From NCBI RefSeq assembly GCF_003255815.1, contig NC_037668.1:10173327-10237326 (forward strand): a DNA stretch of 64,000 nucleotides, in the 5' to 3' direction. A program made the position numbers and the translations under genes. The stretch is from Theropithecus gelada. Its lineage: Eukaryota > Chordata > Mammalia > Primates > Cercopithecidae. The notes below the pieces were generated by a model, which searched no databases, had not been told where the DNA came from, and worked only from the letters and a program-made list of their open reading frames with translations. Positions 1-13,700 of the stretch are shown piece by piece; position 1 is the stretch's first letter; every line of letters starts with the position of its first letter.

Positions 1-256
1 GCTCTGTCGCCCAGGCTGGAGTGCAGTGGCGCGATCTCGGCTCACTGCAAGCTCCGCCTCCCGGGTTCACGCCATTCTCCTGCCTCAGCCTCCCGAGTAG
101 CTGGGACTACAGGCGCCCACAACCGCGCCCGGCTAATTTTTTGTATTTTTAGTAGAGACGGGGTTTCACCGTGGTCTCGATCTCCTGACCTTGTGATCCG
201 CCCGCCTCGGCCTCCCAAAGTGCTGGGATTACAGGCGTGAGCCACCGCGCCCGGCC
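1..256 (-). mobile_element. AluY-like element, cut by window edge
   Basis: Reads as the complement of an Alu. The stretch caagctccgcctcccgggtt followed by cacgccattctcctgcctca is typical of AluY, and the head ggccgggcgcggtggc is intact at 241-256. The poly(A) side falls outside the window. Few CpGs have decayed, so it is young. Same strand as SPAG17. Confidence 0.93.
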
Positions 257-3200
257 CATGATTTCTTAATATAGCATTAAATAATATTCTCTGGCAAATA
301 CCAAGAGAGCAAACCAGATTTACATAAAATATAAAGAATGGAATAATTATTTTTCAGTTTGCATAAGGATTTACTTTTTAAAACGGTAGTTTTTATACAA
401 CGGTACATAACTGTAATATTGGGACAAGTGAGGTGAGCTTCAGAATTGTTTCCATAGCTGGCAGTTTAACTCTGTTTATGCATAGGATCGGTCTCATGGT
501 TACCACATGGAATGAATGCCATCAAGCCACATACTGTATCACTACCAGAAATCTTTTGCTTATGATATTAAAAACATTAGACTTATACATAGTTTGAAAT
601 GAATGGGCAGAATGATTTCAAAGCCCACTTCACTGGAAACCTATACATATTCATTTACATGCACGCAAGGAAACACAACAGATGACATAGGACTTACGGG
701 TCCAGGTTTGTAAGTCACTTTCAGTCCTGTGCTGGGTGGGGGCTGCTTTACTTTAAACCTACAAGGCAGCAAGATGAAAATAAATTGATGCCATAATGAA
801 AAACAGGAGCAATGAATAAGCTGGGATGTTATAAAATAAGGAAGGTGTTAATACTTGCTACACAGGAGCCGGGGGTCCATACCATTAAAAAAACAACTTT
901 AATATTCAATTGGGAGAAGAATCTGGGGCCCATTTCACAACTGCCTTTCCAACAGTTTTCATCAGCATAAAACGGGCTCCAACCTGAATTTCAACCCTTT
1001 GTTACTGGTTGCTGACGAGCAGCCCAGGCTTGGGCAGTGGGACTGTTTGGCTGGTGTGTGCATTTCAGCGTAGCTGCCAGCATGAACGCAAACGCTGGCA
1101 GCCGGGTCGTTAAGTTGAAGAATAAAGGCTCTTTTGGAAGGCAGTGGAGCATGGGAGCCAGCCTTGCTCTATCTTGGTATGGGGTTTGCATGTTTGAGGA
1201 GAGGAGAAACAGAAAGGCTCAGAAAATGTCGAAGAACTTGAAAAGCTCTGAGCTCACACATGGTGCTTATTGATCTCTCTCCCTTCCTGTGGTTTGTGGG
1301 TTCTGCTTGAAGGTTAAAGACCTGGAGTAAATTAAAATGCCAAGGAAAGCCTGCCTCCACTCTGACCCCAACACTGCTTCTTCCTCCATCAACCTTGCTG
1401 TCTGCTCTATCGTGGCTGAATTAACAAGCTGAGGAGTGAAATCTCCAAAACTAAAATTTTATACTGGAGCGACAGGACCCGCACGAATGAGTTTTATTAG
1501 TTTGAGGTTGACTCTCTATTTCTCCCCACCCACTTTGTTGGCAACAACCTAAAAAATAATAATGTGTGATTTGGTGGCCTGAGTTCCACATCAGATTGTT
1601 TCTCAGGAAGCAAAGGTCATTCCTGAAGCTGGGGATTTGCCTCAACTGAAACAACTGAAATAGGACAGGGATCTTTCAAACTGGATGCTTCTATCATTTT
1701 GTCTTATCTGATTTCCAATCATCAATCAGAATCACAAACACTTGTGAAGGACTTACCACTGAACTCTGAAAATGACTGCAACTGAAATAAACATATATTC
1801 CATTTTAATGGAAGTAATACACATGCTTAGGTTTAAGATAGAATAGTGGACATTTTGTACTTGGGAATGGTTTGGTAGAGGTATATGGTTTATTGATCCA
1901 ATGGAAAGGTTTGAAATTTCACACAAAAGTATTAGTAAAGCAAGGCATATGGTGGGACTCAGGAGATCTGAAATTTGGCCTCTGCTAACCTACAAGATGT
2001 TAAAACAAGTTACACAGTTTCTCCTTTTATAGTAGTCTCATAAGGTTTTTCCCTCCATTATGCAGAAACAATGTAATTAAAAGTGCTTTTCAGATCATAC
2101 TGTGCAAACAAACATCAGCTGGTATTATTATAGTTAGTGGATTTGAGAAAAAGACTTTCAATTATAGTGCATTAGTAGCTGTAACACTTGTACAACCTCC
2201 TCCTTTTTTTCCACTAGTGGAGATCAGGATGTGAGTTGCTTTTACCAAAGTATGAATAATGATGAATAGGAGGGCAAGGAAGTATCTACCATATAATTGG
2301 AGCCCGATAAACACTCACTGATTTGTTGATGAATGAATAAGTGTGTAAATGACTGAATGAATCATGTGAAGATTCAAGGAGTAATTATAGTTCGGTCCAA
2401 TAAACATTTACTGATGGAGGTGACCAAAGACAAGTCACAGGGTAGGGAAAGGTAGGCAGACCTTTCGTCCCTTGGCCTCACCTGCAGAAGTCCACTCCAA
2501 CATTCTTGAGCTTTACAACTGTGGCATAGGTATGTCCTTCCTTAAGCACTCCAAACTTCACTGATGACGGGAGAAGATGGAACCCAAAAGGGGATGACTG
2601 TGGATTATTAACGGCGGCAGATGCAATAGAGGATGTGTTCACTTTTCCTGCAACAGAATCTTGCACCTTTGCATTAAGGAAAAATTAATAAAATGGTTCT
2701 ATTTTGAGTTCCCAAGATTAGAAAAAAAAAAAAAAAAAGGCCCTGTCACCAGAGGAAAATAACTTTTTGGTCGCTGGAGGAAATGAATGTTTATAGTCTC
2801 ATGTAATCCTTACAACAGCCGTTTAGGGAGGTATTTTAGGCTTTCTTTTAAGGATAAGGAAGTCAAGTTCAGAGAAGTGAAAGATGATTGTTCAAGTGGT
2901 AAGTAGCATAGCAAAGATTCAGACTCAAGTTTGCCTGATTCGAGAGTCTGTGCTCTTCCATCTGTGCCAGTGGTCATCAAACATTAGCTTCCATCAGAAT
3001 CTCCTGGAGGACTCATTAATAATAATACACAGATTGCTGACTTTACCCCCAGAGTTTTTCATTCTGTTGGTTGGGGGCAGGGCCCAAGAATTTGCATTTA
3101 TAACAAGTTCTTAGTGTTGGCAATGCTGCTGGTCAGACAACCACACTTTGAGAACCATTGGTCTGTGCCCTTATTATTCCTCACATCAGCAGCGGTGACA

Positions 3201-6200
3201 TCATCTCAGAGTTTGTTAGAACTGCAGAACCCCATGCCCTACACCAGACCTAGTGAGTCAGAATCTGAATTTTAATAAGATCCTGAGGTAATCCATAGGC
3301 ACATTAAAGTTTGAGACGTACTGTAATTTTGTCAGTTATATATAACAATAAATTCTGTGATGGAGATGAACACAGTGTGCCATGGAAGAAAAAAAAGACA
3401 ATTATCAAAACTGGTGGACTCCAGAAGGTTTCCCAATAGAACTGGGTGGAATCTTAATCTTAGAGGCTCTGAGGAAGGAAGGAGCTTAGTACTTGTAAAG
3501 AATGAAATCTACAATGACTGAATTATAGTGAGTTTGACAGGGTGAGGGCGAAGAAGCAAATGGGGCCTTGTCCTCATGTTAAGTCATTTGGATTTTATCC
3601 TAAGAGTCATGGCAACGGTGGCCAATGATTCCTTTAGCCAGTAGTAGTATGCTGGTAAACTGGCTGTCTGAAAACAATTCTGATTTCTAGTGTTTACCAA
3701 TTTTATGGTGCAAGTACTCCCAGCATGGCTGATTTCAAGCTATCAGTGGTTTGATAACTGGCTCATAAAATTTCTCCCAGGAGCCTGTATGAGCCAGCTC
3801 CATCAAAGCACTGCCTGTGTTTACATGTGTGAGATGTAAGTTTAAAGAGCTTCATGGTGAGATCAATAGCAATATCAATATGGTCAATAGCAGTACACAG
3901 TGGTTGGAAACTAATAACTTCAATGAATCAGAATTACATAAAATCTACAAAAGGAGCAGGATTGAAAAAAATAAAAAATAAAGAATTACATCAAATGCTG
4001 ATTGGCTGTGGGGCATTTGTTCCCATGTTTGTTTTACCTTTGCAAGAGGTTGAGACTTAGGCTTGGAACTCAGCAAATAACGAGGCAACTTCACTTTTTC
4101 TTTTCTTGCTTGTCCCGCAACATCCTGCAGCAAGGACTGGGTTGGAATTTTCACAGGCTCATAAGATTCTGGTTCTGTTAGAGAGAAAGCTTAAATTATG
4201 CCACATGGACATTTTATTCAAAGACATTGGAAATAATATCAGAATATATAAGAACATAAACCAACTTGGAAACTTTTCTTCTTTGCTTTTCAAAGAGCTT
4301 ATTTATTTTTATTTATTTTATTTAATTTCAATTTTTCTTTTAGATTTACTGCAGGTTTGTTACAAGGGTATAATGCATGATCACGCTGCCCAAATAGTGA
4401 ATATAGTACCCAATAGGACGTTTTTCAGCCTGCCTCCTCCCTTCCTCTCTCCTTTCGGAGTCCCCGCTGTCTTGTTCCCCTCTTTATGCCCACGAGTATC
4501 CAAGATTTAGTTTCTACCCAAGTGAGAACATGTGATTTTGGATTTTCTGTTTCTGCATTAATTTGCATAGAATAATGGCTTGTAGCTGCATCCACGTTGG
4601 TGCGAAGAACATGATTTCATTCTTTTTCATGGCTGCATAGTATTCTATGGTGTACATGTACTACATTTTAAAAATCCAATCCATCATTGATGGGCACCTA
4701 GGTTGGTTCCACGTCTTTGCTATCGTGAACATTACTGCAGTGAACATGTGAGTGTATATGTCTTTTTGATAGAAATATTTCTTTTTCTTTGGCTGTATAT
4801 CTAGTAATGGGATTGCTGGGTCAAATTGCAGTTCTATTTTTAGTTTAAAGAGCTTATTTAAAAGGAGAAAAGTCTTCTGTTAATTCTTGCCTTTTCATTT
4901 TACAAAGTGATTTTACATACATGACCTAATACGGGTCCTCACACAACCCTATAAGGTGGGCAGTACAGATGCTATTAGCATCCATTTTTTAATAAATGAG
5001 AAGAATAAGATTCTAAGAAGTCAAGTGGCTTGCCTAGGATGAACTGAATTATACCCAGGTCTTCAAGGTTCCGTCAACTAAATCAACAATATATAATACA
5101 ATACAACATTAACTCTGAAAGATTTCTTGAAACTAATGAGTAAAAACAAATCCCAATAATTTTGATTCTACTACTATATTTATAGTTTTAAAAAGTGTTT
5201 AGTAAGGATAGATAAATTAAGCCATAAAATTAAATCTTCAAATCACTAAATTCGGTGACTTGTTCTTTTCCTCAGTTACATGAGGGAATGAGCAAGTGTA
5301 GGAAATCCATGCAGCAGTAGCTGTGTGTCTTTGTTCCACAGATAGATCCAGGAGGTGGAAATAAGAATGGTATTTTAGATCATGGTAGTTAAAAATCCTT
5401 TCCTGCATTCAAATCAAGAAGAGAGGAAGAGGAAGGGGACTAATATTTGAGTGTCCACGATCTGCAGGTGAGTGCCACACGTTTTTATACCTGAATGAGG
5501 GGGCTCTGGCAGTTATAATCTTGGACTGCTCAGCATTCTTCCCATCCTCCATCTCTATGCAAACTCCTGCCACACACATCTGGTGCCAGGACATCCCTGG
5601 TCCCAACCATGAGGAGCAAAGCCCAGTCAATGAGGTCCCATCCCTGGATATTTCCACTGAAGCGGACAGCGATAACCCCATCTTACATACTAGGTTATGG
5701 ATCTGGAAGAATCAGAATCTTAGGCCTTTATGGTCATGATCTCTGCCACATGGAAATAACCTGTCCTTTGTAGGAGAGGATAAAACCAAACAAGAACAAG
5801 TAGGGATGGGTCATGGTGGAGGCAGGGAGGATATGGAGAGAAACAGGCATTCAGACGACACGAATACTTTCCTGGAAAGCCAGAGTACCTGAAGCCAAAT
5901 GCCCCTGGGCTAGCACCACAGCCACACAGCCACTTTTCTGTGGTTTGCTTCTGGTCACCAATAAATTTCCTTTTTCGTTGGTGTCGTTCAAGTGAATTTG
6001 AATTTAAGTTCTCATGGCTGTAAACTGAAAAGTCCTAACTAATATAGTTGCAGTGTCTTTTTTTTGTTTGTTTACCAAAGGAAACAGAGGATCAGAGGAT
6101 TAAATAACTTGTCCAAGAAACTATAATGAGAGTCAGGGCTGGAATGTGGACCTAAGTGTGTTGGAACCACAAGGAACATGCTCCTTTTACTACTCGGTGT

Positions 6201-7757
6201 GTCCCAAACCCATTCGTGTATCACAGTCTCCTGGGCTGCTTTTGGAAGAACAGAGATTTCCAGTCCACATGCCAGTAAAGCCCTATTCCTGACCAAAACA
6301 GAATCAGAATCTCTGGGAATGGAACTCAGTGATCAGTGTTTTAATGTATTTATTCCCTTTGATCACCATTCTCTGCATAGGCAACCATTCCGGTAGCTTG
6401 GTACAGTTTTGGTTCATATCCTTGCCATATGTGTATTACTGCTTTGTGTGCATTCATGTATCAGTCTAATAAGTACTAATTTGTTGCTCATACTATTATT
6501 ATTAATAGTAAATATGGTATGGAGTTTATCATGAGCTGGGCACTGTGCTAAGTATTTTACATACATTAACTAATTTAATTCTCACAGCCTTGTGATGTAT
6601 ATAGCATTATTTCCCCTTTACAGAAGAGAAACAGGAAGAGATAAAGGGTTTAAATAATGTGCCCAGTGTTCATAGCTATTACACAAGGAGCCCGAATGTG
6701 AACCCAGATAGAGCCTGTACTCTTAGCTCTGCTCTGTACTGGACTGACTCCCATAAAACACGCAGATTATTATTCCACTGAGCCTGCCTAGGGCTTCTCC
6801 AGGGATCGGGATCATGGGGGAGGGAGTCCTTGAGGGTCTTGGAGCAGTGGCTAATTACCAGCTGAGGTGCTTTAATATTTGAACAACTGGTACAATCCAA
6901 CTAGTGCGTTCATCTCAATATTACTGCTGGACCTGAGCCGACTGAAGAACCAGTAGTGGTTCCTTGTTACCATGCTGAGGAAGGCTGGATTATTTATTCA
7001 CAATTATTTACTTCCCCTTTGAGGATGGCTTCCCTGTAGGTGGAGTATATTTCTCTGCTCCATTGACTTTGAGCTTGGCCACGGGACTTGCTTTAACCAA
7101 CAAATGTGTCTGTGGATGGCAGTGTGTGCCAGGCTGAGCAGAGGCTGTGAAGTGCAGCATGTGTTTCTGCTGGTCTCTCCTGAGCTTTGACCCTCTGCTG
7201 TGAGGACGGCTTGCCCAGTGTGGTGGCTCCTTGGCTCCTACAGTGTGGCATTCCTGGAATACACCTGAACCTTACCTGCAGCCGGAGGTGTGCTGGTGAA
7301 TGGTTAACAACTACCTCTCCCAGGATAAACTGCCCTGGTTTGTGCCAGTCTGGGGCAGAGCTGCCATGGACATCCACAGGCCCACAGACTGGCTGTTTTA
7401 AACCACTACAGGATTTGGCGGTGCTTCCATGCAGTATTATCACAGTGAGCACTGAACCCACGTTTTATTTTGCAAGTCCAAACCTTCTCTAGCTGACTCT
7501 ATTGTATTTTCTGGACATCACCTTGTATTAGTACCAGATAAAAACACTCTTATCTACTTACACTGATTCCCTGTTCATTTCTCCCTTTAAGGTTTTGAAC
7601 ACATTCATTTTATTCATTTTATTTTAAATAAAATATTCAGGCCGGGTGTGGTGGCTCATGCCTATAATCCTAGCACTTTGGGAGGCCGAGGTGGGCGGAT
7701 CACCCTAGGTCAGGAGTTTGAGACCAGACTGGCCAACATAGTGAAACCCCATCTCTA

Positions 7758-7797
<40 letters not shown>

Positions 7798-10700
7798 AAA
7801 TTAGCTGGCATGATGGTGGGCGCCTGTAATACCAGCTACTTAGGAGGCTGAGGCAGGAGACTCGCTGGAACCCGGGATGTGGAGGTTGCAGTGAGCCAAG
7901 ATCGTGCCACTGCACTCTAGCCTGGGTGACAGAGCAAGACTCCCTCTCAAAAAAAGAATTAACAAATAAAATAAATATTCTTTTCTCTTCCCTACATCGA
8001 GAATGTAGTATAATATAATATAGAGAATAAGGAGTCTTGAAATTCATTCTAACCCTAGCTCAGTCACAAATCTGCTGTATGATTTTAGATGTTGCTTGAA
8101 TAGGTTTCAGTTTCCTTAGGTAAAATGAGGGTTGTTGCAGGCGATTCACCTCTTAAATCTTAAAATCTATGAAATTCTGTTTATTTTTCAAGACCATTCC
8201 TTCCATAAAGCTTTCTCCATTGCTTTGTGTTAATTCCTTCCTACTCTGAATTTCTTTAAACTTTTTATATCAAAATTTAATTTTCCATTTACAGTGGAGT
8301 CATATTATTGTCCCTTATCTCAAGTACCTCGGTACCTGGGAGTGCAGTAGGTGTTTCAAACAATTTATTTCTCCTCCTTCAAAGCTTTGTTTCTTTGAAG
8401 CTTGTGCCATCAGACTATATTAGTTACTACTTCTCCAAGTGGTTGTTATTTACTGACCACTCTCGATCATTCCCTTTATTTACTGGTGATTTTAACACCT
8501 GAGAGGGTCTCCCACTTTGTTTTTCCTGATGACATCACCTGGATGATCCATCCAACACCCTATCTTATCTGATTCTTGATCACACCGTTTCTTTATCTTT
8601 TCCACCTCACAAAGTCTTATGGCCACATTTTTTACCTTGCCAACCCCGATGATTTTACCATTTCAAACTCTGTTTCAAGCACCCTTTCTGGATTACCACC
8701 TCCTATTCTTCTAGCTTATTATTCTGTCATATCCAGCAGGCAATTATTTGACCTCACTGAGGTCTCTCACCAACACTACCACCTTACACAAGCAGTCCCT
8801 CCCTTCTTGTTTTGCTTTCCTGCTTATGTGGAAGAGATTTGATGCTCTATCATTATATCCACTCCTTTGCAATCAGACTAGAATTCCCTCATCCATCTTC
8901 CCCATACCAAACCTATCAACCTGCTTGAAATTGTATCCCTATTCTCTCTCTTCTCCCCTGTCACTATGGAGGAGGTGACCCTATTCATATCTAAGGTTAA
9001 TTCTGTCACTCAAGGTTTTCCCCAGATGCCATGTTCTTCCATCTTCTTTAGGATCTTGCGGTCTTGCACCTTAGGTGCCCCTTTCTCTGGCATCATCAGG
9101 TTCTCCCTGGTATGGAATTATCATCATTTGCAAATCAATAGGCTCTAGTATGCTTAATCTTTAGAAAAATATCTCTTCCTTGACTACATATTCCTCTTTT
9201 ATCTGCAATCCCATTTCTTTAGTCTTTTAAGCAAAACTCTAGGGTAAAGCTGTGTAGTCTTGTGCTGCCACCATTCTATTACCCACTTTACTTAGGCTTC
9301 AACCCCCTCCATGCTCTGAAACTGCCCTTGTTAAGTTCACCAGTGATCTCCATCTTGTTCAACCCCACCTTCCTTCCTCACCTTGCTTGACCTTTCAGGG
9401 GCATTTGATACACTCAAAACACTCAGTGATTTCACACTCCTGTCATTCTGCTATACCTTACTGGCTGCTGCTCCTTTCCCCTTCCCTTTCCCTCCCCTCT
9501 CCTCTCCTCTTCTCTTTTCTTTTCAGAAGGAGTTTCACTCTTGATTGCCCAGGCTGTAGTGCAATGGCGTGAAATCGGCTCACTGCAACCTCTACCTCCC
9601 GGGCTCAAGTGATTCTCCTGCCTCAGCCTCCCGAGTAGCTGGGATCACAGGTACATGCCACCATGCCTGGCTAATTTTTTGTATTTTTAGTAGAAACAGG
9701 ATTTCACCATGTTAGCCAGGCTGGTCTCGAACTCCTGATCTCAGAGATCCGCCCGCCTCGGCCTCCCTAAGTGCTGGGATTACAGGTGTGAGCCACCGTG
9801 CCTGGCCTACTGGCTTCTTCTTAATGGCCTTTACTGGCTCTTCCTCTGCCTGACTTTTACCTTCTAGAGTTTGCCTCAGGACAGCCATTCTCAAGGCATG
9901 AACCTATATCAGCAACATCAGTGCCACGTGCGAACTCATCAAAACTACAAATTCTCAGCCTCACAATCGGTTTAACCCAAGAATCATCCTTGATTCCTCT
10001 TTTTGTCTCACTCCTGCATCCTCTTGAGCAGCAAATTCTATTGGCTCCACCCTCATGATATAGTTCCTATTAATTTCCTTCTCACCATTCCCACTTCACC
10101 CATCATAGCCCAGGTCTTTAGCAACTCTCACATGTGCCACTTCAGTTGCTTCTTCCTTGCTTGCTCATTTTCTCACTCCTCCCTTTCCTTGCCACGAGTG
10201 GTTATCCTCACAGAGTGATCTTTTAAAAATAAGTTAGCCATATAACTACCCTGCTCAAAACCTTCCACTGATGTTAGAATAAAACTGCACTGAGAAGTAC
10301 TACATGATCTCATCTCTGCCCCTCTGTCTGAGCTCATCTCCTTCTACTTTTTCCGTTGCTCATTTTGTTCTAGCTACATGCCTCCTTAATGTTTCTTCCC
10401 CTCAGGACCTTCATACTTGCTATTCTCACTACATGAACTATTCCTCTCTCCTAATCTTTGCAGGGCTAACTCCTTCTTGTACTTGTCTCAACTCAACTAT
10501 TTTTTCACAGAGAGGCCTTCTAATCTCCTAATGGGATGTTGTCCCTCTCCCCAAGTCACTCTCCATACATTGTACTGTTTTATTATGTCATAATATTTAT
10601 TACAACCTGAATTTATCTGAGTTATTTATTTGTTTACATATTGTCTACATTTGCCCATAATATGTGAGAGGTCTAGCTCCATCAGACATGGGAGGGGTCT

Positions 10701-13700
10701 CATCACTGTTGTATATCCATGCCTAGAACAATGCCTAGCACACAGTAGGCATTGAGTAATTATCCACTGAACGAATAAAACTTGTAGGAGAGAAGTTTAA
10801 GTCAGAAACGCAAAAGTCTTGTATGGGGTAAATCCTTTTTCTTTTTTCTTTTTCTTTTTCTTTTTTTTTAAGATAGAGTCTCACTCTGTTGCCTAGGCTG
10901 GAGTGCAGTGGCACGATCTCAGCTCATTGGAACCTCTGCCTCCCAGATTCAAGCGATTCTCCGCCTCAGCCTCCTCAGTAGCTAGCGTTACAGGCACGCG
11001 CCACCATGCCCAGCTAATTTTTGTATTTTTACTAGATACAGGGTTTCACCATGTTGGCCAGTGGTCTTGCACTCCCGACCTCAAGTGATCTGCCCGCCTC
11101 GGCCTCACAAAGTGCTGGGATTACAGGCATGAGCCACAGTGCCTGGCCAGGTAAATCTTTTAATTCATCCTTAAATGTGGCAAAATACTTGCTCTATAAG
11201 AGATAACTGAAACCCATCTGTAGATTCCCACCTCACATTAAGCATGCAACATGCCCACAGGAACCAAGTGGTGGCAAAATTATCTACACAATGCAAATTA
11301 CTCTCTCTATCTCTCTTTTGTGACCAACTATATTTAGTTGAATTATCTTAGTGAAATCAGCATGATGTGACTCTATTGTAACTAGATATAATCCTGTATT
11401 ATTCTGTATTTCAATTTCTGCTAGTCCAGTAAGATTATGTGCTACGTAAGATAGAGACTACATCTTATGTTTTTCTTCTAGCACCTGCAGGACCAAGAAA
11501 GTACTGAGATAACAGGTAAATCTAAGTACCAAATTTTTGACTACTCGAGAAAAACTGTCAGGTGTTGTCTGATCTTCAATAAATCATACAAGTTCTTAGA
11601 TAATTAAAAGGGAAAAAATTAAGTAAAATGAAATAAAATAACATCAAAAAATATTGCTTTATGTTTCTTTCCTTCAATCTGGAACTTTCAGTCATTCTCA
11701 AAAATGTTATTGAAGATACTTTGATGTATTAAGAAGCTTTGCAAAGCTGTGTAGTCCCAGCATCTGTGACCCTCTCAATTTTTTTCTGTAACTCTCAACC
11801 ATGCTTCCTAGTGCCATCTCCCATAAGCCAAAAAGGCATAATGTTCAGTTTCAAGAAACAGTAAGATAAAAAAGTGACTGCCATACCTTCAGGAGATTTT
11901 GTTAAATTTTCTGTTTGGTTCTGAGCAGTGAAATCCTTCTTAGCCGCAGAAATCTCTGGTTTTGGAAGGCTAGCCACACTTGAGGACTTCTGTTCTGAAA
12001 CCTTACGTGGCTCGAAATCTAGAAAACCCGACATGAACCTTACAAAGTGATATTTTGTACAATGATATAATGACTACTACTGTTTGTATGAACAAACATT
12101 GAACAAGGTGTTTTACAATGAACAAGGTACCTTTTCTCCCACTCTCTTTAGAAAGACTAAATATAAGAAAGCCATTAAGAGGCAGGGATTCTTAAAATAT
12201 GATATAATGTTTGCCTTTAACAAACAGGAACTTCAAGTATCGTACTGTACAGTAGAAAATTCCTCTATCTGGGTATTTTAACTACTCAGTTTACCAGAGA
12301 GAAACACTAAATTTTATTTCATCCCTAAATTCTTCAGCATGCGGCTCCTGAAAATGAAGACATTCTCCTACATATTCACAGCACCATCATCATACCCAAG
12401 AAATTAACAGTAATTTAACAATGTCCTCTCTTACACAGTCTCCTAATCAAACTTGTGCAGTTTTTCCAAAATATCTTTTACAGCTGTTTTTTCCTCAACC
12501 AAAGATCTAATCAAAGCTTAGGTTTCACATTAGTTTTTATATCACTTTAGTCTGTTTCAGTTTAGAACAATCATCCCATCTTTTTTGTTTTAATGATATT
12601 GATTTTTGAAGAGGCTAGGCTGGTAGTCTTACAGAATGTCTACATTTTGGTAGACATTTGTCTCTGTTTCCTCTTGATTAGATTCTGGTTAAGCATTTTT
12701 GGCAAGAATTCTCTATAGGATTGTATTAGTCGGTTTTCACACTGGTTATAAAGACATATCCAAGACTGGGTATGTCTATAGGAAAAGGTTTAATGGACTC
12801 CCAGTTCCACATAGCTGGGGAGGCCTCACAATCACGGTGGAAGGCAAGGAGGAGCAAGTCATGTCTTACATAAATGGCAGCAAGAAAATAGACAGCGAGC
12901 TTGTGCAGGGGAACTCCCCCTTATAAACCCATCAGATCTCATGAGACTTATTCACTATCACGAGAACAACATGGGAAAGACCTGCCCCCATGATTCAATT
13001 ACCTCCCACCAGGTACCTCCCACAATACTTGGGAATTCAAGATGAGGTTTGGGTGGGGACAAAGCCAGACTATATCAAGAATCTATGCACTTTGTGTTGC
13101 ATCACACGAGAACTCACTCACTGCTAGGTTGTCTCATTGTTGGTAGGAGTTTGATGACTTAGTTAAGGTAGAAAATGCTCAATGTCTCCATTGTAAAGAT
13201 ACATTTTCCTCCTTATAATTTGTAAGTAATATGTGGGTTGATATTTTGAGATCTTATGAATGTCTTGTTCCCCAATGAACTTTCATTACTCCCCTGCTTT
13301 TTAAATTAGTCGGGTCTCCTAAATGCATTTAGGCCAATTTTAAGCATACAGGATGAAAACAAAATGTTATTTACATCTTAGTTTTCTCATATAACTCAGC
13401 CAGATCTGTAATATGCACGTCACTGTAGGCTATGGCATCAGCTATCAGTGGTTATGTCCTAAGAGGCCGCTGTCAGGTATTATTCAGTTATGGACATTTA
13501 AGAGGAGTATGTGCTATGCTAACATATTACCTAGATTAAGATCAGATGTATCTTGAACAGCCATTTCATTTGCATCTTCATTTTTCTTTGTAAAAGGAGG
13601 CAGTTTTTTGGAAAGACTGTCCAGATGATTAAACTGAAAGGAAAAAAAACCTTATTTTAGACTTATACACGGCTGAAATTCAACTGTTACAAATATGTTA

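Noticed and set aside
4106..4510. 134-codon plus-strand frame
   Set aside because: It is the complement of exon E19 followed by L1 sequence; a shadow.
7093..7461. 122-codon minus-strand frame
   Set aside because: It lies in a probable MLT1-like LTR and shows no coding features.
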